Position numbers and translations under genes: made by a program. Source: Pseudoalteromonas luteoviolacea (lineage in GTDB: Bacteria > Pseudomonadota > Gammaproteobacteria > Enterobacterales > Alteromonadaceae). From it: a DNA stretch of 64,000 nt. The notes under the pieces are model-generated. The model did not search any database, was not told where the DNA came from, and saw nothing but the letters and a program-made list of their open reading frames with translations. Positions 1 through 7,545 of the stretch are shown here, piece by piece (positions within the stretch are counted from its first letter, which is position 1; every line of letters begins with the position of its first letter). The stretch is taken from positions 1,240,001 through 1,304,000 of the forward strand of contig NZ_MAUJ01000001.1 of the NCBI RefSeq assembly GCF_001696455.1. Direction: 5' to 3'.

Positions 1-492
1 CCACCGCCACCGCCCTTAACGCAGTCAAACAACGCGCCCAGTAATGTAAGTGCGATAAATGTTATGGGTCTGGGTGGTCCGGTAAAAGTGCAATACGGCA
101 ATAAGAACGTAATGCAAGTGCCTAAATCTGAGGAGCTTGATTTACCGATGTTAGAATTAGACAAACTTGAATTTGTTAGTCACTTTTCTTCCAAAGTTCC
201 CATGCTCAAGGTCGAACACCTCGACAGAGTACCCAAGGTCGTTTCGCAGCGTTATATAAAACCGCCAAAGGCCGTGAGGAAGTATGGCCAAAAACGAATT
301 GAAACGTCTGTTGAGCTCATCATTGACCAAACTGGTAAACCCTATGTTAAGAAGATTATTGATCCCGTATTTCCTGAAATGATTGAAACGATTAGAACAT
401 GGGTCAAACACGCGAAATTTGAGATACCTAAGAAGGAAGGTAAAGCAGTGCAAGCTGTTTATTTATACGGAATTAACTTTAACTATGGATAA
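1..492 (+). CDS. tonB: TonB-family energy transducer, C-terminal part (5' end outside window)
   Basis: The frame is open from base 1 and begins with a run of prolines, so the gene starts upstream; the proline-rich periplasmic spacer precedes a C-terminal TonB domain (roughly the last 90 residues, with a YxxPPKxxRKYG-like stretch followed by a hydrophobic strand and IIDP). TonB transmits inner-membrane proton-motive energy from ExbB/ExbD to outer-membrane receptors. It overlaps the following TPR gene by a few bases, an arrangement known for TonB2-type systems, so ExbB/ExbD genes probably lie to the left. The N-terminal membrane anchor is not visible. Confidence 0.85.
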   Translation, partial: PPPPPLTQSNNAPSNVSAINVMGLGGPVKVQYGNKNVMQVPKSEELDLPMLELDKLEFVSHFSSKVPMLKVEHLDRVPKVVSQRYIKPPKAVRKYGQKRIETSVELIIDQTGKPYVKKIIDPVFPEMIETIRTWVKHAKFEIPKKEGKAVQAVYLYGINFNYG

Positions 493-1858
493 TATCATGA
501 ATCTAAAACGCGCGGGTGTATTCTCCCTTATTGCACTTTTAATGGCTGGCTTCAAAGCGCATACACAAGACTATCAACTTGAGTTAGAGCCCGTTAGGTT
601 TGTTTTACCAGCATACAGTGAGCAGTACTCAGATCGGGAAGTCACCTTAGCGCCTGACGAATATGAACTTGCTGAAAAACTCAAATCGTTACTGTCGAGA
701 AAAGACTTTAAGAAAGTCAGCGAAGAACTTGCAACTTTTTATAACATCGAACTAAGCCCTGCACTTTTGATGATAAAGGCGCAGGTCCACTTCTCTTTAA
801 AAGAGTATAGCAATGCCGAAAAAGTTTATAAGTTTGTTTTAAAACGAAAGCCACAATTGGTTCGTGCCCATCAAGACCTTGGGCAACTGTACCTTATCAA
901 TGAAGATTTTGAAAAGGCCCAGATACACTTTTCAAATGCCATTGCATATGGCTCGAACAGCGCGATGATCCATGGCCAATTAGGTTATTTAAACCTTCAC
1001 AAAAATGGGGCTTTCAGCGCGTTGTATGCTTATCAAAAAGCCTACAGCCTAGAACCCGAGAATGAACAGTGGCAACAAGGGTTACTCACTTCTTTGGTTA
1101 AAGCAAAAATGTTCCCATCGGCATTAGCATTACTGAGCGAACTGATTACAAAAAACAAGCAGAAACAATCCTATTGGCTTACGAAAGCAGCAATCCATCT
1201 CGAAACGCAGCAAAGTGATAAAGCGCTTACATCTCTCGAATATGCACTTTTGCTAGGTGACCTATCACATCAAAACCTGCTTATAATGATCAATCTGCAC
1301 TTTGAACAATCTCAGTATGACCGCGCTGTCGCACTGCTCAAAGCAAATGTCAGTAAACAGACGTTAGAATTTTCGGATGTTCGAAGTTATTTATATTGGC
1401 TCAATTCAGCTAATAGATGGGAAGACAGTGAATGGCTTTTACAACAATTTATTGGCTCTGATGCACTGACTCATATAGATAAAAGCACCATAGCATATAC
1501 ACAAGCACAGATTTTAGAAGCAAACGGAAAGCTTGTTGAGGCCGACAAGTTATACAAAGAGGCTTTGCATAATAATGCGAACAATGAACAGGCACTGTTA
1601 TCTTACGCGCATCTACTTTTACAGCAAAAAGACTATATAGCTGCGGAGCAAATGTTTTTACGCTCAGAAGCATTTAACAGTGTAAATTTGCACGCAATGC
1701 TAGGGCGAGCCCAACTATACATCAATACTGACGATATTCAATCTGCATATAGTTTATTACTAGACGTTAAAAACAAATACCCTGACACACAGGGGATTCA
1801 AAACAAAATAGACATACTGGCAAACATTGTTAGCGTACAAGATGCTAATAATTTATAA
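485..1858 (+). CDS. Secreted TPR-repeat protein linked to TonB
   Basis: About 457 residues. The start is at ATG 485 or 497, overlapping or just after the TonB stop; an upstream start would duplicate the TonB coding region. The N-terminus is a signal peptide (basic residues, then a hydrophobic stretch ending before the AHTQ region). The rest is helical tetratricopeptide repeats, for example the segments around residues 90-240 with A..Y..A...L.P spacing. TPR proteins of this kind follow tonB in TonB2-like operons of marine gammaproteobacteria and are thought to scaffold the complex in the periplasm. The operon role is inference; the TPR content is seen. Confidence 0.8.
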   Translation: MDNIMNLKRAGVFSLIALLMAGFKAHTQDYQLELEPVRFVLPAYSEQYSDREVTLAPDEYELAEKLKSLLSRKDFKKVSEELATFYNIELSPALLMIKAQVHFSLKEYSNAEKVYKFVLKRKPQLVRAHQDLGQLYLINEDFEKAQIHFSNAIAYGSNSAMIHGQLGYLNLHKNGAFSALYAYQKAYSLEPENEQWQQGLLTSLVKAKMFPSALALLSELITKNKQKQSYWLTKAAIHLETQQSDKALTSLEYALLLGDLSHQNLLIMINLHFEQSQYDRAVALLKANVSKQTLEFSDVRSYLYWLNSANRWEDSEWLLQQFIGSDALTHIDKSTIAYTQAQILEANGKLVEADKLYKEALHNNANNEQALLSYAHLLLQQKDYIAAEQMFLRSEAFNSVNLHAMLGRAQLYINTDDIQSAYSLLLDVKNKYPDTQGIQNKIDILANIVSVQDANNL

Positions 1859-1870
1859 GGAAAGTAAATC

Positions 1871-2314
1871 ATGAAACTTATGACAATCACGACTATCATA
1901 ATTGCACTTTTGACTGGGTGTAGCGCTACAAAAGAAACCCTGAGTTACTCTAATTGCACGACTGAAGATTGGACAACATTGGGCTTTAACGCTGCACAAT
2001 CTGGTAAAGACGTCAGAACATTTGATGCAGTTAAAGCAGAGTGCGGTGCCACCCTTGCTTTAGATGCTCTAGATAAATTTGTTGACGGATATAGCGATGG
2101 GCTACTTGAGTACTGTACGTACGAATTAGGATATAAGCATGCAAAAAAAGGCTTAGACCAATCAAGCATTTGTCCAAATGACATGGCGATCGAGTATAAA
2201 AAGGGATATGTCATTGGTCACCGTGAGCGTTCTGAAATTGAAGAGTACATGGCAAGGCAACAAAGGGAAATGGATAGACGTAAACTCGGTGAACGCAGAA
2301 AAAACGAAAAATAA
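1871..2314 (+). CDS. DUF2799-like lipoprotein
   Basis: 147 residues with a type II signal peptide and lipobox (LLTGC, lipidated Cys at about residue 17). The mature part has Trp-Gly and repeated G...A...G spacing, conserved Cys and a charged basic C-terminus, which fits the DUF2799 lipoprotein family of Vibrio and Alteromonadales. It follows the TPR gene by 12 bases with AAGGAAAG upstream as ribosome binding site, so it is probably the last gene of the TonB-TPR operon. No molecular function is known for the family. Confidence 0.75.
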   Translation: MKLMTITTIIIALLTGCSATKETLSYSNCTTEDWTTLGFNAAQSGKDVRTFDAVKAECGATLALDALDKFVDGYSDGLLEYCTYELGYKHAKKGLDQSSICPNDMAIEYKKGYVIGHRERSEIEEYMARQQREMDRRKLGERRKNEK

Positions 2315-2400
2315 TCGGGTTTTATATGCCATGCGCTATGAGTAGATGCAGAGAAGTCTAACTACCATAACTCGAAGCACAGTGATATTGGAGAAAGTGC

Positions 2401-2432
2401 AATTAAGGACTTATAGGATCAGGTCCTTAATT
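2401..2432. terminator. Inverted repeat between convergent genes
   Basis: A perfect 10-bp inverted repeat (AATTAAGGAC at 2401-2410, GTCCTTAATT at 2423-2432) with a 12-base loop lies between the DUF2799 gene and the convergent leader-peptide gene. It could end transcription from both sides, but no long T tract follows, so the call is tentative. Confidence 0.4.
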
Positions 2433-2450
2433 GACTATTATCCATCGTGA

Positions 2451-2585
2451 TTAACCGGCAGGAGGCTCATCACCTCTTGCTGTTGTAATATCAATACTAC
2501 TTATAGTAGTCACACCATTACCACCAACGACTTGCTTTAGATCTTTCGTAGACAACTTTTTTAAGTTCTTTTTTTTCAGTTTCAT
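2451..2585 (-). CDS. Double-glycine-leader peptide (RiPP/bacteriocin-like precursor)
   Basis: A 44-residue gene beginning MKLKKKNLKKLSTKDL and carrying VVGG at residues 19-22, followed by a short core that ends in DEPPAG. The leader has the same layout as four peptides at 38167-38816: a basic MKLKKK start, LK.L(S/T), L..V and a double glycine. The EPP motif is shared with three of them. Leaders of this type are normally cut after GG by C39 peptidase-containing ABC exporters; none is in the window. It lies alone between host genes and the remnant prophage, so ownership is unclear. Too short for routine gene callers. Confidence 0.7.
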   Translation of the reverse strand: MKLKKKNLKKLSTKDLKQVVGGNGVTTISSIDITTARGDEPPAG

Positions 2586-2689
2586 AATAATTCAACGTAT
2601 TAAAAATAAAAGAGAATGAAAATTCCTATATGAGGTACCTAGTATACGGGTAAGCATGGAAAAAACGACAAGAATAGTGTTACTTTTTG

Positions 2690-2960
2690 TACCGAAGGAC
2701 GAATTTGAACGCTTAAAAAAATTACACTTAACGACATACTGAGTATGCATCGTACGTAACAAGCATTAAACGGGCAAACGCCTGGCGATTCACCGCGCTT
2801 TGGTGATTTAGATAAAATAACGCGCATACTACAACAATGAAGTAGTTCCACCTCAAAAAACAATGGCTAGTATTAACCGCTATTTACCAACGCATCTACA
2901 TATAAACTTTTCAATACCTGAATACTCTGATTTCAGCCCGCAAAGCGAAGGTGCCAAATG
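2690..2960 (+). pseudogene. Portal protein (gpQ-like) 3' end, decayed
   Basis: The DNA aligns by eye with 26500-26768 (C-terminal end of the intact portal gene): matching stretches include GACGAATT, the GGCGATTCACC/CTTTGGTGATTTAGA segment, the ATTAACCGCTATTT segment and the final CCTGAATACTCTGATTT. Insertions, deletions and stops break the frame, so no protein is expected. It marks the left edge of recognisable homology in the remnant prophage. Confidence 0.75.
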
Positions 2961-3271
2961 ATGGATTTATAAACTTGAAACAAATTGCACAGTTTGTTGT
3001 TATCAGTATGACGGCTGCGGCCGTTCAACTTTATTTATCGCCCCCCGCTTTTACTTTTGGTCATTACTTCTTTAGCGCACTTATGGCCTTACTTGCAGCA
3101 TATTTGGTTTCGAGTATTTGTGAGTATCTGGCCGTGGCCGAAAGTGCTAGACTAGGCTTTATAGGCGTGGGGACATATATGGCGCCGAACTTGTTTGAAG
3201 GGTTGAATAATTTAGGGCAAAGATTTAGTAAGGACCCTCTGAACGTAATCAATAAATTCGGAAGTAAATAG
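2951..3271 (+). pseudogene. Holin-like small membrane protein, remnant copy
   Basis: Close copy of the gene at 26768-27079: NLKQI.QFVVISM, then hydrophobic segments and a SKDP..(V/I)INK C-terminus. The equivalent ATG here is followed by a one-base deletion (GGATTTATAA against GGACTTTATAAAC), which puts a stop after three codons; only an alternative GTG at 2951 reads into the conserved frame. It is therefore either translated from GTG or a pseudogene. Family role, by analogy: phage holin forming lesions in the inner membrane. Confidence 0.6.
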
Positions 3272-3324
3272 GTTCATATGAGTAGTTTTTATTTTTGACT
3301 GTCAGATTAAACATGAGCAAATTA

Positions 3325-3777
3325 TTACGCTTTATAAATCCTATATTTTCCTTGTACTATTTTTCTAAGTCCAAATAGTACAATAAAAGCCAAAAGAATT
3401 GAGTGTAAAGACAGAAACACCCCTAAACTCAAAGCGTGGTAAGTGTATTTACCACTATAAACTATTCTAAATGGCTCAGACAGATAAAAGTGATAAGCAC
3501 AAAATAACAAGGCCGCACAAATAACAATTAAAGAAAGAACCGTAGAGTAAAACTTTGCTGTCTTCTGAATGTGCACAATTGTCACCTTTACCACTATAAA
3601 CCTGATAATTAAGAAGTAAACTACTGCAAATGATAAGTTGAAGCCATTAATAACGTAGTCACTAAACCCTTTCCCGTTTAATATATCAAGGATTAGTCCA
3701 AATATAGGGAAGCTTGCTATAACTTTGTATTTGCGCTCAATCATAAGAAAACATAAATAAGGAGTCGGATTTTGCAT
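3325..3777 (-). CDS. Predicted four-helix membrane protein, prophage cargo
   Basis: About 150 residues with four hydrophobic segments (near residues 20-35, 45-65, 80-105 and 120-145) and short basic ends. No family is recognised. The start is uncertain: ATG 3777 or a later ATG at 3741; neither has a clear ribosome binding site. It sits between the holin-like gene and the PapB-like gene, the position occupied by an unrelated gene (27219-27872) in the intact prophage, which marks it as exchangeable cargo. Base composition is AT-rich relative to neighbours. Confidence 0.6.
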   Translation of the reverse strand: MQNPTPYLCFLMIERKYKVIASFPIFGLILDILNGKGFSDYVINGFNLSFAVVYFLIIRFIVVKVTIVHIQKTAKFYSTVLSLIVICAALLFCAYHFYLSEPFRIVYSGKYTYHALSLGVFLSLHSILLAFIVLFGLRKIVQGKYRIYKA

Positions 3778-3856
3778 TTTGCATGCCGATGAAAGTTTTA
3801 TCAACGGCCGCTATTTGCTCGCCGCTGCATTTCAGGTCAAATATGGGCTACGAAGT

Positions 3857-4096
3857 TCATAACCCGTCAATCTCTTTGATCATTTCAACGACGGCCGCCT
3901 TTTCTTCAAGTTTTTTGAGCGCTGCTAAGAAGTTTGGCATTTCAACATGGTTAATGATTGCTGCAGCTTTCTTATCCATGCCACGAACTAAATAATCTCT
4001 AAGTGCCGAAATTACTTTCTCACTGCTAATTCGTGTCAGTGATAAAAGCAGTTCGAACCGCTCTTGGCTTTGCATTCCTTTAAATAAATACCTCAT
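3857..4096 (-). CDS. PapB-like small transcriptional regulator, remnant copy
   Basis: 79 residues, homologous to the gene at 27887-28123. The C-terminal half has a helix-turn-helix pattern (RDYLVRGMDKKAAAI..., then a second helix ending L..LEEK) resembling PapB/FocB-type regulators. The copy is intact and reads from ATG at 4096. The target is probably the adjacent conserved intergenic region; this is inference from divergence with ogr and from strong conservation of that region between the two prophages. Confidence 0.65.
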   Translation of the reverse strand: MRYLFKGMQSQERFELLLSLTRISSEKVISALRDYLVRGMDKKAAAIINHVEMPNFLAALKKLEEKAAVVEMIKEIDGL

Positions 4097-4309
4097 GAAA
4101 TAGTTATGAGTTAAATCATAATAATTTTAATTTAAATGAGTTTTCATTGAATTTCCAATATTTTGGATCTTTTCTTGTCACTCTCATGTCAAAACATGTC
4201 ACAAGTTTGACATCCTGATCCTTTCGCAATTGCTGGCAGATCCTTATATACAAAGATTGCCACATAATCTCGGTGTCACTGGCAATGTCAAAATCATAAA
4301 TTTTTTGTG

Positions 4310-4345
4310 CGAAAGCGGAAGGCGAGGAGGAGTGAATTTTTCGCC
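4310..4345. other. Candidate cos region, remnant copy
   Basis: Within the strongly conserved 4097-4442 intergenic region is GTGCGAAAGCGGAAGGCGAGGAGGAG-type DNA; GGCGAGGAGGAG (4321-4332) resembles the start of the P2 cohesive end (GGCGAGGCGGGG, from memory). The same block is at 28331-28375. The position between portal and gpA is where P2 has cos. Confidence 0.4.
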
Positions 4346-4397
4346 CTTTTGGTTTCTCGGATGCGTTTTGGCAGCGAAATTTGCGCCACGGAGTTAA

Positions 4398-4413
4398 CTG
4401 TATATAATCACAG
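4398..4413. promoter_or_regulatory. LexA-type box over the ogr promoter, remnant copy
   Basis: CTGT-N8-ACAG (CTGTATATAATCACAG), identical to the copy at 28425-28440 and 30 bases upstream of the Ogr start. A TATAAT element lies inside the box, so LexA binding would block the promoter. Confidence 0.65.
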
Positions 4414-4442
4414 TATCTAGATTAGAATTTGAAGGTGTAACA

Positions 4443-4685
4443 ATGCGAGTGACATGCCCACACTGCGGAAGTAAGGCGATAATAACATCGAGGGAGAATG
4501 TGGCGGATAACGTATCTGAATTATATTGCTCGTGCTCAAACACTAAAGAATGCGGTGCTACCTTTGTAGCGAGTCTTGCATTTAAGCATTACTTGAATCC
4601 GCCTAGGGGTGATGCGGCGCAACTGGCCGCAGCACTACTTAGTAATTTACCAAGAGAAAAGCAGTTAGAACTAATCGGGCTTTAA
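4443..4685 (+). CDS. ogr: Ogr/Delta-like late-gene activator, remnant copy
   Basis: 80 residues with the Ogr zinc-finger layout: CPHCGSKA near the N-terminus, then CSCSNTKECGATFVA, giving the CxxC...CxxxxC set that binds one zinc. In P2-like phages Ogr activates late operons. It is nearly identical to the gene at 28470-28712 except at the C-terminus. GAAGGTG lies just upstream of ATG 4443. The remnant lacks late genes, so an intact Ogr here could act in trans on the neighbouring prophage or on an infecting relative (inference). Confidence 0.85.
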   Translation: MRVTCPHCGSKAIITSRENVADNVSELYCSCSNTKECGATFVASLAFKHYLNPPRGDAAQLAAALLSNLPREKQLELIGL

Positions 4686-6617
4686 TATTTTTAATCTATT
4701 CTTTGCGACTCTTACGTACTCTTTTATTTCCTCATTGCTTGAGTCAGCAAAGTGATTAATTAGTGTCTCATAGGATTTAATTTGTTCTTCTTTCATTTTT
4801 AAAAACTCCAATACTTTCCCTTTCTGGAGCATTGCTTGCGCAGTTATTATTTGCATATCTTCATTATCTGAGTCAATAAAACGTACAATCATTGCATCAT
4901 AAGCTTTTATTTCTTCTTCAAACATTGATTGATCCCTCAGTATGCTCGCTTTACTTCTCATTGCATTAATAACTTCTACTTGTAATCTTTCGTCATCTGA
5001 GCCAATAAATCGGTTAATAAGTACCTCATAGGTTTCTATTCCATTTTCGTACTTATCAAGCTTCTCAAGCATAGACCCTTTAGAAATAATTGCTTGAGCA
5101 ACTTGTAATTGTACTTCACGGTTTTCTGATTCGATAAAGCCAGAAATCAAACTGTCACAAACTTCTATTGCTTTATGAAACTCATTTAATTGGCGCAATG
5201 CGGAACTCTTAACCAATACTGCTGCAGCAACTCGGGCTTGTATTGCGTTGTTTTCTCTGTCGATAAAATGAGAAATCAGTCTGTCACAGGCTTCTATTGC
5301 TTTATAAAACTCACCGAAGTCTCTCAGGGTATAACTCTTAGTCAACATTGCACCAGAAACTGTAACTTGTATCTCCTCAAGATCTGAGTCAATAAAGCGA
5401 GAAATCAAAGAATCCAGGGCTTCTATTGCTTTGTAAGGCGTACCCAACCGCTCAAGTGTAACCCCTCTATTCAACATTGAACTAGCGATTATAGATTGCA
5501 ATTTGTCGTTTTCTGCATCAAAGAAGCGAGCAATAAGTTCGTCATAGGTATGAACTTCTTCTTCATGTCTACCAAGACTCCTAAGGTTAAACCCTTTATT
5601 TAACATTGCTCTAGCTATTTGTAGTTTAAGTTCACTTTTTTCTGAATGACCAAGTCGCTTAATCAAGTCATCATAGGTTTTGATTGCCTCTAACTTTTCT
5701 TTGAGCATAGTTAGGCAGTATGCCTTTAATTCATAAACTTTGGCTAGTATTAACTCTTCAGCGATATTTTTCTCTTTCAATAGAATTACATCCCAAACTT
5801 TTAGCGATAAGCGATATCGATTATTCGCCAGCATTTCATCCCCAATTTCAAACCAGTCTTTAACCTCCAATTTATCGCTCTCGAAAACTACAGGGTCTAT
5901 GTTGCTAGATTCATCGACCAATGAATCAATTAATTTTGCTCTAATCAACCTCTTTTCTGCGAATACTTCAGCTCGGTTCTTCTGAACGTTTTCAAATTCT
6001 TCAAATTTAGCTTTTAAGTTTTTATTCGTTTCTTCGAAGGTTTCCTGTGCTTGTTTAAGCAAAACATCATTATTTTTATCAAGCCAATCCTTCATATGTG
6101 TTTTTGAAGCTTCATTCGCTTGTTCTTTAGCTTTTTGAATCGAAATGTATGTGGTCGAAATACCTAAAATAACGGCTATTAAGGTAATTAGTATGCTGTA
6201 TAACGTTAGCTCAAATGATATATCAGATATTCGACTATTAAAGTTAGCCAGCTGTTTATCTTGATTTTGCTCTTTATGAAGAAATTTACTTTCTATGACT
6301 TCTTTTTGATTGCTTAACTTATTTTGCAGTATTGTTTCTTTTTGGTTTAAAAGAAGCTTCAACTCTTCAAGCTGAAGTTTTAACTCGTTATAAGTTTCTT
6401 CCAGACTTTTAGCGTCACCATTCAAAGTGTTTTGCTGTTTTAATTTCTCATCTAGATCAGAAAGCTTATTTTGAATAGCTCCCAATTGCTGAGCCAGAGA
6501 AATGTGGACTAGCTGATTTTGGTTATTGCTTTGTCCAACAATTTTCTGTTTCTCATCAGCCAATACAGGTTGCATCGCAAAAATGGCAATGCTCATGAGA
6601 ATAAAAAAACTACGCAT
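4671..6617 (-). CDS. Membrane-anchored coiled-coil protein with TPR-like repeats, prophage cargo
   Basis: 648 residues, starting at ATG 6617 with AAAGGACA upstream. A signal-like hydrophobic N-terminus is followed by coiled coil (about residues 45-130), a transmembrane segment (about 137-160), more coiled coil, and eight or so repeats of roughly 43 residues with the pattern A(M/V)L.K...L..(L/F)....(A/E)I..(Y/C)D.LI.RF.DS. These fit TPR/SEL1-type helical hairpins. No catalytic motif is seen. It overlaps the ogr stop tail to tail and fills the ogr-gpA slot, where the intact prophage carries two different membrane proteins. A defence or membrane-sensing role is possible but unproven. Confidence 0.75.
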   Translation of the reverse strand: MRSFFILMSIAIFAMQPVLADEKQKIVGQSNNQNQLVHISLAQQLGAIQNKLSDLDEKLKQQNTLNGDAKSLEETYNELKLQLEELKLLLNQKETILQNKLSNQKEVIESKFLHKEQNQDKQLANFNSRISDISFELTLYSILITLIAVILGISTTYISIQKAKEQANEASKTHMKDWLDKNNDVLLKQAQETFEETNKNLKAKFEEFENVQKNRAEVFAEKRLIRAKLIDSLVDESSNIDPVVFESDKLEVKDWFEIGDEMLANNRYRLSLKVWDVILLKEKNIAEELILAKVYELKAYCLTMLKEKLEAIKTYDDLIKRLGHSEKSELKLQIARAMLNKGFNLRSLGRHEEEVHTYDELIARFFDAENDKLQSIIASSMLNRGVTLERLGTPYKAIEALDSLISRFIDSDLEEIQVTVSGAMLTKSYTLRDFGEFYKAIEACDRLISHFIDRENNAIQARVAAAVLVKSSALRQLNEFHKAIEVCDSLISGFIESENREVQLQVAQAIISKGSMLEKLDKYENGIETYEVLINRFIGSDDERLQVEVINAMRSKASILRDQSMFEEEIKAYDAMIVRFIDSDNEDMQIITAQAMLQKGKVLEFLKMKEEQIKSYETLINHFADSSNEEIKEYVRVAKNRLKILKPD

Positions 6618-6642
6618 CAAATGTCCTTTAAAGTAAATGAAT

Positions 6643-7201
6643 CTAAGCCATCATCCCTATCCCCCACCAATCGTTATCGCTAATCGCGCTTGCCTCGCCT
6701 TCAACGGCTAGTTGAGCGAGTTCAAGATCACCTATCAGGTCTAAACCTTTACCGAGTTTTCGGTTGTGGCCATATATGGTGTTGGATGGAATTGTTCGTT
6801 CTTCTAAGTGAGCATAGGTAAAGGCGAGGTCTACAATCTCCCTAGCTTTTTGCCAATGCACGTCTTGTGCTGCTGGCGTCGTTACCCGCTCCATGTCGTT
6901 TAACTCTATACGTTTGAAAGAGTTAAGCTTGTTGCCGACAATATAATACACTCGACGACCCGCGACAACGTGGCCAGTTCGTTTTATCTGGTCAATTTGA
7001 TCTTCATTAAGCACATCCCAATCTGCAATAGCCGACTCTTGGACTTCATAACGCTGCTGCTCTGCCTCTTTTTGGGCGAGAGAATGCGCTACATGCTTGA
7101 TGTAGTCTTGTTTAAGTGAGTTAACCTGAGCTTTTTTATCTAAGATGAGCAATTGCCCTCCCCTTATTAGGTAAATAAAGCCGTTTCTCATGATCCTTTT
7201 T
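6643..7201 (-). pseudogene. Replication endonuclease gpA, C-terminal fragment
   Basis: The 182-residue readable part begins MRNGFIYLIRGGQ and matches the last ~180 residues of the intact gpA at 30430-30980 almost residue for residue. DNA identity stops at about 7201, just after CATGATCCTTTTTCC. The HUH nuclease domain is missing, so no replication activity is expected. The breakpoint marks the right edge of the remnant prophage. Confidence 0.85.
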
Positions 7202-7210
7202 CCAAATCAA

Positions 7211-7236
7211 GATCAATGGGGTCAGAGTCATTGATC
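7211..7236. repeat. Short inverted repeat at the remnant breakpoint
   Basis: GATCAATG (7211-7218) and CATTGATC (7229-7236) flank GGGGTCAGAGT-like DNA about ten bases after the end of gpA homology. The GGGGTCAGAGTCA string resembles short repeats seen beside REP-type or IS200-like transposase elements in related genera (recollection only). No transposase gene is present here. Confidence 0.35.
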
Positions 7237-7385
7237 AACAGCCAGTGAAATACGCCAATACAAATTACTCAATTCCAAAATTGTTCCTTTCCGCTTATTT
7301 TATAAATCGAAGCCACTTTTCAAATGTGTTACTATGCCTGCGTTAGAAACCAAACACTAAAGCACAATAGATAGCTCACGACTTT

Positions 7386-7481
7386 ATGAAAGAAAACAAT
7401 AAATTACATACAAAAGAAAATGTTGAAAATATCCCAACTATCTATTGGCACGATTATGAGATAATAAACTTAACCTACTGA
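7386..7481 (+). pseudogene. sbcB: Orphaned 5' end of sbcB, cut off by the prophage
   Basis: 31 codons reading MKENNKLHTKENVENIPTIY and then WHDYE, which matches the start of exonuclease I (ENIPTIYWHDYE in the gene at 47440) up to the shared 22-bp site; after it the frame runs into prophage DNA and stops at 7481. Residues before ENIP differ from those of the functional gene, so the two 5' ends have different histories. About 180 bases of upstream DNA (7202-7385) probably still hold the original promoter. Confidence 0.85.
7440..7461. other. attL core in sbcB
   Basis: 22 bases beginning ATCTATTGGCACG are identical to 47494-47515. On the left they follow the orphan sbcB 5' end; on the right they lie inside functional sbcB, encoding IYWHDYE. 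This is the expected picture for integration by crossover inside a conserved coding segment. Confidence 0.9.
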
Positions 7482-7516
7482 TTATATTCTGTTTATTTTA
7501 AAATAAATTCTTTCCG

Positions 7517-7537
7517 TATACACACTTATATACACAC
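7517..7537. other. Integrase arm-type sites, left
   Basis: Two direct copies of TATACACAC (7517-7525, 7529-7537) start 12 bases apart, about 55 bases inside attL. The same sequence with the same 12-base spacing occurs beside attR, as expected for arm sites bound by integrase. Confidence 0.65.
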
Positions 7538-7545
7538 CTAATTCT

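Larger units (their letters stand above)
2690..7201. mobile_element. Remnant of a P2-like prophage
   Basis: The stretch repeats, in the same order and orientation, the 26500-30990 part of the intact prophage: portal 3' end, holin-like gene, PapB-like regulator, cos-like intergenic region, ogr, and the gpA C-terminus. The gpA and intergenic parts are very similar at the DNA level. Both flanks are broken: the portal is degenerate, and homology to gpA stops at about 7201. Two cargo positions hold genes unrelated to those in the intact copy. The best reading is an older related prophage at the same locus that lost both arms. Confidence 0.8.

Noticed and set aside
2617..2650. ATTCCTATAT string similar to the nested palindrome at 23819
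   Set aside because: Only one half-site is present; chance similarity in AT-rich DNA cannot be excluded.
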